A stretch of DNA of 64,000 bases from Cyanophora paradoxa (GCA_004431415.1 QPMI01000470.1:62001-126000); one strand, 5' to 3'; positions 35,645 to 46,351 are shown, numbered from the stretch's first letter. A program made the numbers and translations. The notes: generated by a model not told the origin, from the letters alone.

Positions 35645-35711
35645 TTCAGTCGCGGGGCCGGCGGGTTCGTTGGGCGAGGGGGCGGGGGGTACGGGAAGCC
35701 CCGACGGGGGC

Positions 35712-38700
35712 CTACAGGAACGGCGCGTTCAGGTCGGGGAACAGGTCCCCGGCCTCCAGTACCCCCTCCTCGGGGGGCAAGTCGGGGCCGTCGCCCGCCC
35801 CGCGGGCCTCGGCGTGGGCGAAGCGCTGAAAGTCGTACCCCGCCAGGCGGCTCCCCAGGCCCACGTCTCCGTAGAGGCGGCTCTTCGGGAGGCTCTGCCG
35901 CCGCTGCTGCGCGTGCGGCGCGACGGGCGCCGAGGCGCGGCGCGAGCCGACCGCGCTCCGCGGCCGCGGCCTCGCGCCCCGCTTGGAGCCGGAGCCCGCC
36001 GCCGCCGGCGAGATCCGGTACCCCGGCGGGGGAAGGGGCTCTGGTTGCGCAGGAGCGGCGCCTGGGGCGGGAGGCTGAGGCTGTAGTACCCCGGGTCGTT
36101 GGGGTGCGGCGGGAGCGGCGGGACTGCCGGCGGGCGCCCGCGGCCGAGCCGGAGCCGGAGGAGGGGGCGCGAGGGCGAGGGAGAGCGCGCCGTCCGGGGC
36201 GGCGAGCGGGCGCGCAGGCGCGACAGGACGGCGGCGACGTACTGAGCGATCTCGTCGGGCCCGGCCGAGGCCGGCGGCGGCGGCACCTCCGACGCCACCG
36301 CCGCCGCCAGCGCCGCCGCCGCCGCCGCCGCATCCCCGCCGAGGGCCGCCGCCCCGCCGCGTGGGGCGGCGCAGGCGCCGGTCCGGCCCTGCGGCGGCGC
36401 GGGTGAGTGGGCGGAGGCGGGGCGGGCGTAGTAAAAGGGTCCGGCCGGCCGGGCGCACGGGGCCGGGCGGAGAGGGGGCCGTGGGGGCGGCGGGCCGGCC
36501 GTCGTCGGCGGGCCGGGGCGGGGGCGAGGCCCGCGGCGGCACCGGCGGCGGCGGCGGCGGCTCGTCCGAGAGCCCCTCGAAGCCCCAGTCGGGGTACTGG
36601 CGCTCCGCGGGCAGGCCAAGGCCCGGGGCCGCCAGCACGTGTACCCTCCTGTGGTCCTCCAGCTCCGCGATGATGTCCTGGTGGGGGGGGGGAGGTCAGG
36701 AGGTACAGGAAGTTGTCCAAGGGGGTACACGAACCTCGTAGGTCGCCTGGCGGCCCTTTCGCGGGGAGGGGGCGGGGGCGCGGCGGTGGGGGCGGCGCGG
36801 GGGCGTGCGGGGCCGAGGTGGGGCGGGCGGGGCGGGCGGCCGGGGGCGGGGCGGGAGCGGGCCGGCGGGGAGGGCCGGTGCCCGTGGGAGGTGCCGGGCC
36901 GGGGCGGGTGCGGGGCCGCGGCGGGGGCCGCCCGCCGGCGGCGGCGCCGCGGGGCGTTCCCCGCGCGCTGTGGGCGGGGGCGGCCGCGCCGGCCGATCGG
37001 GCCGAGTCCGGCCCGGCGGAGGAGCGGGCCGAGTCGGGCTGGCGCGGCTGGGGCGGCTTGCGGGGGCTCACGACGTGGGAGGGTACACGGGGGGACACGG
37101 CGGCGCTTCGTGCGCGGCGCGCCGTCTCCAGGTTGTCCTTCTCGCGTACCCAGGAGGGCCGCGTGTCGGGCAGGCGCCCGATCTGCGAGCCGACGCGCAG
37201 CTCCTCCCGCAGCAGCTCCTCGATGGCCGTCCGCCGGTGCGCCGTGAGCATGCGGTACGTCCGCCGCGCCGCGTAGCCGCGCCAGGCCGCCTGCAGCCGC
37301 ACCGCGGCCCCCACCTCCGCCTGCCCCCCCGCTGAGCGAAGGGGGAGAAAGAGGCGCGGGGGTACGACGCACGTCGCCGGCGGCGTGGGCGATACGGCGG
37401 CGGGCGAGGAAGGATCGGGCGGCGCCCTGGATGCGCCGGGCCGCCTCCTCCTCCGCGGGTTCGCCTGCCGCGCGCCCCGCGGGCTCGCCGAGCGTGGCCC
37501 GTACGCGTACCCCGCGCCGAGTGCGGGCGGGGCCCGAGGGCCGAGGGCGGCCGGCCGCCGCCGCCGCCGCCGCTGCGGGCGGTGCCGGGGCGGGCCGACG
37601 TGGGGCGGGGCGACGAGGCGGCCGACTGCGGCCGGCGGGTGCTGTACGCGAGGTTCGCCGAAGCCGGCCGCGCCGGCGCCTGCAGCGGCGTCGCCCCCTC
37701 CACGCTCCCCGCCCGCACCTTCCCGCGCCGCGTCAGAACGACAAGGGGAGGGGGGAGTGAGAGAGGGGTACAGGCTCGCCTGGAGGTGCCGGGCGCGGAG
37801 GCTGTGGACGTACCCGTCCGCGTCGGGCCGGCAGTGCCGCTCGCACTGCAAGCAGACCGACTGGCCCGACTGAGGCGGGCGGGCGCGCCCGTCAGAGCCA
37901 CGTGGAGGGGGGGGAGAATCGGGAGGGGGTACGCGCGCACGGGATCCGTGAGGCGGAGGGCGGAGCACCAGAGGAGCCACAGGCGTCCCTCGCGGTCGAT
38001 CTTGACGTGCAGGATCATCAGCCGGACCTGCGCATGCGGCGCCTGCGAAAGTGATGGAGAGAGGCGCGCCTTGTTCTTTGGCTTCAGCTCCTCGATGAGC
38101 TCGACCAGGCCCCGGGCCGCCCTCTCGAAGATGCGGCGCAGCCCGTTGCTCGGGAAGATCGCCCCTGGGTACGCAGAACAATGGGCGGGGGCGGGGCGGG
38201 GGACGGCAGGTGAGGGGGGTACGGGCGCGCACGGTTCACGGAGAGGTAGTCGGGTTCGAAGAAGGTGGAGCAGCGGGCGGCGCGGGCCAGCGCGTGGTCC
38301 GAGAGGCGCGAGTGGTTCGCCCGCTGCTCAAGCACCAGGTTCTCCGGCAGGTACGTCACGCGGTACGTCACTGCCGTGGTACACGATTAGAAGCCTTGTG
38401 CGCTTGTACGTCGGGTGTGGAAGGGCGGCGCACCCTCCTTGTCGAGGTGGGGGTACTTGACCGCGTCGGCGGGGTACACGAACTGCTGAATCATTCCGTC
38501 CTCGTTCTTGGCCGTCCACAGGAATTGCTCTGCGTGGGGGAAGAGGCGTGAGGGGGTACCGGGGCGGGTCCGGGGGAGGGGGGCGGGGTCGAAGAGGGGG
38601 GTACGCACTCAGGGACTCGGTGTCAAAGTAGCGGAAGGAGAGGGGGTCCAGCGATTCGGGCTTGCCGTCTGGGGGGGAGGGAGCGGGGGTACGGGGTGAG

Positions 38701-39745
38701 CACGACGGAGAGAGGGCTTCATCTGAGTCGGGTCGTACCGGCGGCGGAGGCGCGGCGCGGGGAGGGGGGCGACTGCGGCGGGGGGGAGTCCCGCGGAGAC
38801 CCGGGGGCGAGTTGCGGGGCGAGTTGCCCTGCCGGCCGCGAGGCGTCGGCAAGAGGCCGCGAGCGGGTGCAGGAATGGGGGAGGGGTACGAGGCTCACCT
38901 TGGGCGGGGAGGCCGGGTCGCGCCGCTTGCGTACCCCCATGTAGTACTCGACGATGTCCCCCCCCTCCCGCGTGGGCCGGCCGAACGTCTCCATGATCGC
39001 CTGCGCCGAAAACCTCTTAGGCGGAGCTTTCACGGATCCGGCGGGGGGTACATGTACGGCACCTTGATCGTGACCTTGGACTTCTGAACCTGAACCACGT
39101 TGCCGCTCTCGGGGTCTGCGCGGCTCAGGCTCAGATGATGAAGGACGGGCGGAAAGGAGAGAGCAGCCGTCTCTGAGGGGGTACGGACCGCTGTAAAACC
39201 ACCCGACGAGCGCGCCGCCTCTGTACACGAGCGTGCGGGGTATGAAGATGCCAAGACTCTGCGCGCGGGGCCGGCCGGCCGGGACGTCAGAGGGGGCGGG
39301 GCGGGCGGGGAAGCCCGTTGGCGGCCCGGCGCACTGCAGGGTCGAAGTAGCTTCCGTCCTGCGCGCGGATCGGCGTGAGTGAGGGAGGCGAGCTGCGGAG
39401 GCGCAAGCGGCGGGCGGGCGGGCGGGGGGGGGGGGGGGGGGGGGGGGGGGGCGGACCGGCTTCTTCTTCTGCTGGCCGGCGGCGCTCATGCGCTGGTGCA
39501 TGAACTGCAGCAGCCGGTCCACTGCAAAGGGCGCAAAGTCAAAGGGAGCGCTCGGATCGCGGCTTGCCACGCTCAGGGGGGACGCACCGAAGCCGATGGC
39601 GTCGGAGTGGGGGCAGTACTGCATGTGGCGCTTCTGGGGCGACTTCTCGTCCTCCACCGAGCTCTCCGTGGCGGTGTACGAGTACTCGCTGCCCCCGAAC
39701 GACGACGCGTCGTGGCCGGGGAGCCCTTCAGCCGGGGTAGCTAAG
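35712..39745 (-). CDS. Spliced IQ-motif protein, Arg/Pro-rich, possibly ciliary; unidentified
   Basis: Exons read in order on the minus strand. They include GGSEYSYTATESS with QYCPHSDAIGFGASPLSVAS (39.7-39.5 kb), LGIFIPRTLVYRGGALVGWF (39.2), ETFGRPTREGGDIVEYYMGV (38.97), ESLDPLSFRYFDTESLS, FLWTAKNEDGMIQQFVYPAD (38.5), VTYRVTYLPENLVLEQRANH (38.35), FERAARGLVELIEELKPKNK (38.1), VRLMILHVKIDREGRLWLLW (38.0) and CLQCERHCRPDADGYVHSLR (37.85). An IQ motif, AAVRLQAAWRGYAARRTYRM (37.3), follows, then Pro/Ala/Arg-rich exons ending near 35712. Introns are C-rich and contain GTACCCCC. An IQ motif implies calmodulin or myosin-light-chain binding. The conserved blocks look like a structured eukaryotic protein, but I cannot name the family; a flagellar role is only a guess. 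Confidence 0.6.
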
Positions 39746-40926
39746 GCCGCAGATCTGCTCGAAGCCTGGCGCGCATTTCATCTGCATCACGGCATCGAGC
39801 CACGCGCGCGCGCCGCGGCGTGCGCGCCGCGGGCGCCGAAGCTGCAATTTGAGGCACAGCACAGTGCAAGCCCGCAAGCACTGCGAGCCTCGGAGGTAAG
39901 TTCAGTACAGGAAGACGATATAGAACCGGCAACCGCACCTCAGAGCGAGCAGACAGGCGTGCGGGCCGGGGCGCGCGTGCGGCCACACGGGCCCATGGCC
40001 ATGGGCAGGTCTACGCGCTGCTGAGCCATTTCCCTAGGTCATAGACGCCGGGCGCGCATCGCACTCGCCTCGAGCCGCGCGCGTGCGCGCTGACACCTGC
40101 AATCGACCGCACCGCACAAGATCGCAATCGACCGCGGGTAAGACGAGCACAGGAGGTCAGTAGAGGTAGAGCGTACCGGCACCGCACCGCAGAGCGCATC
40201 GCGCTTCGAAGCGCGAGGAGCGAACTTCGGAAGGCAGCCCGCGGCCGGCGAGTGCTGTACCCCAATCCCGCACAGGATCTCGCTCCACAGCGTGCGGGCG
40301 AGCAGCTGGACGGGAGGAGACGCTCAGCCTCCACGCGGAAGCGCCGCAATGACCGCTAGTGGAGGTCGCCGCAGTGACCGCTAAGCGCCTAGGCGGAGGA
40401 CTCCGGGACATTGGTCCGCACAGCATTCTCAGTATGCATGCTGCGATGTCCACGCCGACGCACGCCCGCGGCAGGTCGCGCCGCGCCGCGCTTGAATGGA
40501 CCAGATTGCACAGAAGCATCGCTAGCTTGTGGACGGGGCGGGGGCCGAAGGGCGGGGGGCGGCGGAGTCGGCGGGCGGGGGGCGGGGCCGATGGGATGGC
40601 GGAGGGGTACGGTCAGGGGGGACGGGGGGCGGCGGGGGGCGGAGCGGGCGTCGGCTCGGGGGTGGGCGCCGGGGCCGAGGCGCGGGGCGGGCCCGGGAGG
40701 CCGGCGGGACCCCACCGGTCCCGCGGGTCGGGCGAGGGGCGCGGGCGGGGTTACCGCGCGCCTCCAAGGGACGGGTACGGCCCCGCTCGGCCCGGCGGTC
40801 GCGGCCGCGGGCGGCGGCGGGGCGCTGCCGAGCAGGCCGTACCCCCTCGGCCTAGGTGCCCCGCGGCTGTCCCGCTCGGGAGCAGCTGCAGGGGCCGCCG
40901 GCGCCGGCTCCGGTGCCGTGCCCAGG
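39746..40926. other. GC-rich region with no confident gene
   Basis: Open frames in all six frames here are products of high GC. The interval 39.76-40.35 kb has Arg/Ala-type translations only, and 40.5-40.92 kb is G-rich and leads into a poly(G) run. No exon could be supported. Confidence 0.4.
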
Positions 40927-41231
40927 GGGGGGGGGGGGGGGGGGGGGCGGCGGCCCCGGCTCGGACCGCGCCGCAGCTGCCGACTCGGGCGGCCGTCCGA
41001 AGGCGGGGCAGAGCTGCTCCAGCCCCTCTTGCAGCGTCGCGCGCAGCGACGAGATCGAGGCCTGCAGGCGGGGGGTGGGGGGGGGGAAGGGGGGGGTGGG
41101 GAGGTGGGAAGGGGGGGCGGGGGGGCGAGGGGGGCTGCAGTCGGGGACCTGCAGCTCGGACCGTCGCAGGCAGCGACGAGGCCTGCAGGGGAATGCGGAA
41201 GAGGGAGGGGGAGGGGCGGGGGGGGGGGGGG

Positions 41232-41840
41232 CTACGGCACCAGCTCGTCGAGCTCGGCGGGGCCCCTGCGGAGGGAGGCGGCGTCTGCGGCGCGGCGGGC
41301 GAGGGCGGTCCACGGCTCCGGCCTCTCCCCCCCGCAGCAGGCCGCCAGCTCCGCCTTGGCGCGCTCCGCCACCGGTGCAGCCTCTGCCGACCCGTTTCGT
41401 GAGCTCGGGCCAAAGAAGGGAGGGGCGGGGCTCGGGCCTTTTTGGGGCGGGGTCGCTTCCGGCGCAGCTGCGTTAGCCGGAGGCAGGATCCGGAGCGCGG
41501 CGCTCGAGAGGAGCCACGCGGCCTCCTGTACCCTGTACCCCCGCGACTTCAGAGAGAGAAAGAGCGAACGAAGGCGAAGGAGAGCCCATAGAGAGCGCAC
41601 ACGGCGAGGGCCGAGCCGGCGCGGTACCCCTCCTCGGCCTGCCGCGGGCCTTGGCGGGGGCACCTCCCCCGGGCACCGGGCAAAGTGTTGTGCGGCCCCC
41701 GCGGCCGTCGCGCGCCATCCGATGATCGCGACCGCAAAGCACACCAAACATTTTTGAAGGTGAAGTTTGCCCCAAAACCCAGTGACTTGTACACGTGCAC
41801 GTGCACGAGCACGAGCGCGAGGGTGAATTTCTGAACCAAA
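41232..41840 (-). CDS. Possible exons of a small membrane protein
   Basis: A minus-strand reading with hydrophobic character: YRAGSALAVCALYGLSFAFV (about 41620), then QEAAWLLSSAALRILPPANA (about 41500), then AERAKAELAACCGG and RRAADAASLRRGPAELDELV before a stop at 41232. The blocks are in different frames, which would need short introns. C-rich, G-rich and poly(G) DNA surrounds it. No family was recognised. Confidence 0.3.
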   Translation of the reverse strand, partial: FGSEIHPRARARARARVQVTGFWGKLHLQKCLVCFAVAIIGWRATAAGAAQHFARCPGEVPPPRPAAGRGGVPRRLGPRRVRSLWALLRLRSLFLSLKSRGYRVQEAAWLLSSAALRILPPANAAAPEATPPQKGPSPAPPFFGPSSRNGSAEAAPVAERAKAELAACCGGERPEPWTALARRAADAASLRRGPAELDELVP

Positions 41841-42229
41841 CCTTGCAATTGCGAGCAGGCTTAAGGCCTTGGGATAACTTAGCTTGCAAATCTTAAATGT
41901 TTGCCTCCGTCCCCTCCCCCCTCCCCCTCCCCCCCCTTCCCCCATCCCCCCCTTCCCCCCTCCCCCCCCCCCCCCCCCCCGCTGCCCCGCCTCCTGCGTA
42001 TTGAAACTCCGGGCCTTCGGATATCGAACAACAGTGTATATATGCAAAACCCTGTGGCCTGCTGCAACAACCCGATGGACTATATATATAGCTAGTACTA
42101 GCGAACAAACCCTCTCGCCGGCCGCGGCCGTGGTCACGGGTCGCCGAGTCGAATTAGGTATGCGGATCCAGATCACACCTACGGTCCCCCTGCTGGCCTG
42201 AGCGCATGCGCGATTGAGAGTCGACGGCA

Positions 42230-42335
42230 ACGATCGCGCGACTCAGTGGTAATTAATTAAGTATAAAGCGCCCCATGGGCCTTAAGTATAAGTATAAGTA
42301 TAAACGCGACTTAAGTATAAAGCGCCCCATGGCCA
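42230..42335. repeat. TTAAGTATAA repeats around two AAAGCGCCCCATGG copies
   Basis: AAGTATAAAGCGCCCCATGG occurs at about 42258 and 42314, with AAGTATA reiterated between them. It is a short local duplication in intergenic DNA. Confidence 0.7.
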
Positions 42336-42379
42336 GATCCCCGGGCCCGCGTGCACGTGCGCACCGCCGAGACGTCGGG

Positions 42380-44040
42380 TTGAACGAGGTTAGCCTCGAA
42401 TTCGAAGACGTCCAGGTCCAGCTCCAGCTCCAGCTCGGTCTCCTCCTGTGGGGCCGAGGCTCAGATTCAAGTGCAGGGGCGGGGACCCCGGACCCGGGAC
42501 TCGGGATTTAGAGGGGGCCCCGGCCCGCGGCGGCCGCGTACCTCGCCGGCGAGGGTCTGGTCGGGCTCGTCGAGGCGGCCGTCCGCCGGGGGACCCTCCG
42601 CCGGGGCAGTCCCCGCCTGGGGAATGGCGCTGCAGTACTTGAGCGCGAACTGGTAGAAGCCTTTCCCCGCGTTCGCAGTGCAGGTCCTGCGCGCGCGCAG
42701 GGCGCAGGGCGCAACTGATCATGATCGAGTACTAGATGTGATCATCGCATTACGCAAGCTCTATATCTGCAAGTGAATCCGGAGGCAGCGCATGCGCATG
42801 CGCACTGGTACGTGGGAGGGCCGGTCACGGAGAGCTGCGTCCCGGCAGTGCACGTGCTCGTCGAAAAACAGGAGCCGCAATAGGGGCTGTTGACGACGGG
42901 TGTCGGGTCCGAGAAGGGAATGAAAGAGCATCCAATGGAGGTCCCGTTGCCTCCTTGGAAACAATCCCTACGCGCATACAGGTTATCGAGAATTAAATTA
43001 CAATGAATTGTAAGCTTATCGTAGTATGATAAAACTTATGCAGATATATAAATCGCACGTTTGGCTGCCCTTGACGCCCAAGCTTGTCCCCTACGTGAGC
43101 AAAAAACGAAAGCGCGCGCGATGTGAGCTGTCTTATTATTATCGTCAAACGCCGTGACGAATGCGCAATCAGGGCTGCTGGGCTCTTACACTGCCGTCAG
43201 GGCCGGACCAGCACATGCCCGAAGTCTCGTTGACGATGACGGTCGTCAGCTTCGTCAGTGTGCCGTTCGCTCTCGCTATGGTGTCCTCGGCCGCGGTCGA
43301 AAGCTGCCTCGACACGTGCGACTTTCCGCCGACAGCAGCGTCGAAGCACTTCCTGCGGCACGCGGGCGAGTGTTCGCGACGAATGCACTTTAGAATCGGA
43401 AGATCAAATGCGTACTTGTAGTCTATAGTATCGCCCAAGGAAACCCCAGTGCCGTTGTAACCGTCGTAGCAAGTTCCCTGCGTACGTACACGGAGCAACC
43501 ATGTGTCAGCAGCTAGCGCTGCAGCTGCATACTGTGCACATGACGGCGAATTCGAAAATCGGGGGTTTGGACCGTCGGACTACCTTGGAGAACTGATTCT
43601 CGCAGGACCATCCGCCCATGTTCGTGTAAATTCCTTTCATGGCATCGTAAGTCTCAGCAAAAACTGCAGAGCCTCCCTTTGCCCAGCACTCGCTGCGCGC
43701 GCCGTAAATTAATTATCATAAATACCTCGAGATGCAGACGGAAATTCAGAAAGGCTCTTCGGCACACTCCCTGATGTCGACCGGGCCGAGGCTGGTCGCC
43801 ATGACACCATCGTACTCGGTGATACCGCACCTGTCGACGTCGCCAGAAATTGAGAATGAACAAAAGTGCTCGCAGATCATTGCAATTGGATGTCACAATC
43901 AAAGCCAGATGCAGATTATTAGCACAGTTCGCAAGCGCACAAAAATTGATGAGCTCACCCGAACTTGTCCCAGCACGTGAGGATTGGCTTGCTATCCCAG
44001 CTCGTATACGTAACGGTGCCGTGCGTCGTCATGGTGGATT
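42380..44040 (-). CDS. Cysteine-rich secreted-type protein, spliced; 5' part interrupted by AT-rich insertion
   Basis: Minus-strand exons in order: THGTVTYTSWDSKPILTCWD (44030-43975, GTGAG donor); CEHFCSFSISGDVDRCGITE then VMATSLGPVDIRECAEEPF (about 43880-43750); GGSAVFAETYDAMKGIYTNM then GGWSCENQFSK (43680-43585); TCYDGYNGTGVSLGDTIDYK ... ETSGMCWSGPDG (43480-43170); CFQGGNGTSIGCSFIPF ... QCACACAASGFTC (42965-42768); and CTANAGKGFYQFALKYCSAI (42690-42540). About 25 Cys and several N-glycosylation sites suggest an extracellular protein. The open frame running upstream past 44040 enters AT-rich DNA of a different gene, so the native 5' end is lost or lies beyond the insertion. Confidence 0.55.
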
Positions 44041-44321
44041 CCGCGCATGAACCATGAACCATTTTCATTGTCCCATCGTGCGCCGTATTGTTTCGCTTCT
44101 TCTTTTTCGCTGTAAGGAACCGTGATATATACAATTTGATCGATTCCTTTTACTTCCTCTTTTGTGAGTTGTTTATACTTTTTCAAAAGTTCGCTATCTT
44201 TTTTAGTAGTATACCAAAGGTGAGTATCCGGATCCCATCGACCACCCATTTGTTTAACTTCCTTACGATCCTCGTAGCGTGAGACAATATAATAGCGGGT
44301 TGCTTTTGGTTTGGGTTCCAT
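43992..44321 (-). pseudogene. DUF5710-type two-repeat protein, truncated at the host junction
   Basis: The AT-rich frame starting at 44321 encodes two copies of one motif. RYYIVSRYEDRKEVKQMGGR WDPDTHLWY lies at residues 8-37 and IVYITVPYSEKEEAKQYGAR WDNENGSWFM at about 63-92. The V-P-Y-x-E-K-x-E-A-K-x-x-G-A-R-W-D core is the DUF5710 pattern known from phage, plasmid and viral proteins. After the second Trp the frame runs straight into GC-rich host exon sequence at about 44050, so the natural C-terminus is missing. A small viral or bacterial-origin gene inserted in host DNA is likely. Function is unknown. Confidence 0.6.
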
Positions 44322-44689
44322 TTTTAACAGAAGTTTAGATAAATCTTTATGTGATTAAAACGTATTCGATAGGGTGAATACAGGTAATCGAAGAAAATGA
44401 AATTTTGGTTTTGAATCGGGGGGATTACGTGGGGAATTGGTGTGGTTTCGGTGTGGGGATTACGTGGTATTGGTGTGGTGTTGGTTTGGTATTGGTGTGG
44501 TGTTGGTTTGTTGTCGGTTTGGTTTATTTTTTCGATCAAAGTACGACAATCGAGAAATTCCGTATATTATCGTGTAAAATGAATCGAAAAATCGGTTATG
44601 GTAAGGATTTATGAAATTCTATAAGATGTGAGACGATATATGGTATTGTGGGGCAGAACGCCCAATATACCATTTTTTGACTCGGATTT
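44322..44689. other. AT-rich island next to the DUF5710 fragment, with G/T-rich repeats and a hairpin
   Basis: 44430-44525 is a run of GGTGTTGGTTTGGTATT-type repeats (GGTGTGGT, GGTTTGGT). At 44644-44674 TATGGTATTGTGGG and CCCAATATACCAT can pair imperfectly. No gene was found. Composition matches the provirus rather than the host. Confidence 0.5.
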
Positions 44690-44972
44690 GGTTTGATGTC
44701 AGGGTCTTCACGGGCGTGGTGGGGGACGAGGCCGCGCGGCGGGCGCTCTTCCTCTGCCTCGGCCGCCCCGTCTCCTCCGCCTTCCGGTCCGCCCCACGCG
44801 CAATCGCGAGGCGCCTGCGGCCGCCGTACGGAGTCGAGCGGCACCGCGCGCGCCGCAGGCTGATGCTGGCGGCCGCGGGGTCGGTCGTCGTCGACGCGGC
44901 GACGTGCGAGCGGGTCGCGGAGGACTTTGTCGTCGAGGCCGCCAACTTTCCCTTCCGAGGCGAGGTGCCCGG
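44690..44972 (+). CDS. GC-rich exon-like fragment between AT-rich elements
   Basis: Preceded by a possible GATGTCAG acceptor, the plus frame reads VFTGVVGDEAARRALFLCLG, then RPVSSAFRSAPRAIARRLRP and SVVVDAATCERVAEDFVVEA, and ends at the terminal inverted repeat of the next element. Composition is host-like. It may be a host exon stranded between insertions. No family was recognised. Confidence 0.3.
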
Positions 44973-45256
44973 ACACATAGTAAAATGCGGAGTTTTAACC
45001 CTCGGCTTAATCTTAATTGATTTTGTTGATATATCTCGTATATTCTATTTCAATCAATCGATAATCTGTGTATATCTTATCGAATATTCATTTATTTCGA
45101 TTATTTTGTATTCTTTTCGATATTTTATCGTAAATTTCTCTTATTTTCCGATTAGTCTTACTGAGTTAATCGATAATCTGTATATATTTCCGAATAATAT
45201 AACTGAATCTCAATTAGATCTTGCCTCTGGTTAAAACTCCGCATTTTACTATGTGT
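44973..45256. mobile_element. 284-bp AT-rich element with 28-bp perfect terminal inverted repeats
   Basis: 44973-45000 (beginning ACACATAGTAAAATGCGG) is the exact reverse complement of 45229-45256. The interior is AT-rich with repeated ATCGATAATCTG (about 45058 and 45170) and no ORF of note. Flanks show no clear target-site duplication. It could be a MITE, or a terminal or subterminal part of the neighbouring provirus. Confidence 0.7.
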
Positions 45257-45498
45257 GATTGGTCTAAAAGTTAATTGATTTAATCGATATTATATTCATG
45301 TACTTTCTCGATTAAATGTAATTAAATTTAATTCATTTAATCGGAAACATATCGCTAAACTCGATTAAGATCCATAAAAGATTCATTTGTTAAATAAAAC
45401 AAATCGATCTCTTATTGAATTCAATCGTAATTATACATGAAATTGATATGTTTTTATCATGTTTTTATAAGTCTAAGGGGGGACCCTTAGGAATTTGG

Positions 45499-45655
45499 GT
45501 GTCACAGGTGTCACAGGTGTCACAGGTCAATCCCAAACTTTTGAGAGTTGATTTTTATATATATGAAAACTTTGGGATAGACCTGTGACACCTGTGAACA
45601 ACACCATTTATGGTAAGAGCCTCTTTTATATTGAAAAACTCAGTAACAATAAGTA
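45499..45655 (+). repeat. Viral hairpin/iteron element, copy 1
   Basis: The left arm carries three tandem GGTGTCACA units followed by GGTCAATCCCAAAC. After a spacer of about 35 bases the right arm reads GTTTGGGAT-like sequence then AGACCTGTGACACCTGTGA. The arms can pair over about 25 bases with one or two mismatches. The downstream flank (ACACCATTTATGGTAAG) is also shared with the other copies. Confidence 0.85.
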
Positions 45656-45704
45656 AGAATTTTATCTATGTAATTCTACTTGAATAAACAAATGAAATAA
45701 TCGA

Positions 45705-45860
45705 GTGTCACAGGTGTCACAGGTCCATCCCAAACTTTTGAGAGTTCATTTTTATGCTATAGAAAACTTTGGGATAGACCTGTGACACCTGTGACACATA
45801 CCATATTCAGTAAGGACCTCATATTTTGTGAAAATCTCAGTGTTAGTTGGTGTAGTTGAT
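45705..45860 (+). repeat. Viral hairpin/iteron element, copy 2
   Basis: Direct copy of the element at 45499 about 206 bases downstream. Left arm GTGTCACAGGTGTCACAGG plus TCCATCCCAAAC, right arm TTTGGGATAGACCTGTGACA plus CCTGTGACAC. The flank ATACCATATTCAGTAAGGAC resembles copy 1. Confidence 0.85.
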
Positions 45861-46210
45861 TCAAAAAATGCATTTTAAACTCTGATTCATTGTTATTTCC
45901 TGTGAAATTTGAGTCAACTCAACCCACTTAGTCAACCCTTGCATTGAATTCGTAACAAATTCCATATACTATTACTACTTTTACGATTAATATGAGTCAA
46001 CCTTGAGTCCACTTTAATATAAATATTATATAATAGGGGGAATCTAGGGGAGATGCTTACTAAATGCAGTGTCCGGGAAAATCTAAGATCCGGTTCGCGA
46101 AAGTAGCATTGTTGTATAGAGCATGCAAAGAGGATTCCGGCGATGGTCGCGGTTTTAATAGCTGATGAGTTGGTGAATAGTAACAGCAGTTTGTATGATT
46201 TTCTTGGATT

Positions 46211-46230
46211 TTTGGGTTCCGGAACCCAAA
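46211..46230. repeat. Perfect 20-bp palindrome
   Basis: TTTGGGTTCCGGAACCCAAA is its own reverse complement. It lies in the left noncoding part of the provirus, 22 bases before an 11-bp tandem array. Confidence 0.9.
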
Positions 46231-46252
46231 CTTTACCCATTATCTATCCGTA

Positions 46253-46351
46253 ACGCGTTACGCACGCGTTACGCACGCGTTACGCACGCGTTATGCACGC
46301 GTTATGCACGCGTTACGCATGCGTGACTCATGGGTTATGCATGCGTGACGT
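46253..46351. repeat. 11-bp tandem repeat, nine units (ACGCGTTACGC)
   Basis: Six well-conserved units (ACGCGTTACGC/ACGCGTTATGC) are followed by three diverged ones (ATGCGTGACTC, ATGGGTTATGC, ATGCGTGACGT). Each unit contains the palindrome ACGCGT. It lies upstream of the integrase 3' end in the left terminal region. An iteron-like protein-binding or origin role is possible. Confidence 0.85.

Noticed and set aside
35641-38232. 863-codon open frame on the minus strand
   Set aside because: It reads through C-rich introns and changes character between Arg/Pro noise and real exons; the true exons lie in several frames.
45932-46240. 102-residue minus frame at the left end of the provirus
   Set aside because: No motif, overlaps repeats and the palindrome, and no promoter word; kept as noncoding terminal DNA.
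46253-46351. CRISPR-like array
   Set aside because: Units are 11 bases and contiguous, without spacers; it is a simple tandem repeat in a eukaryotic virus context.
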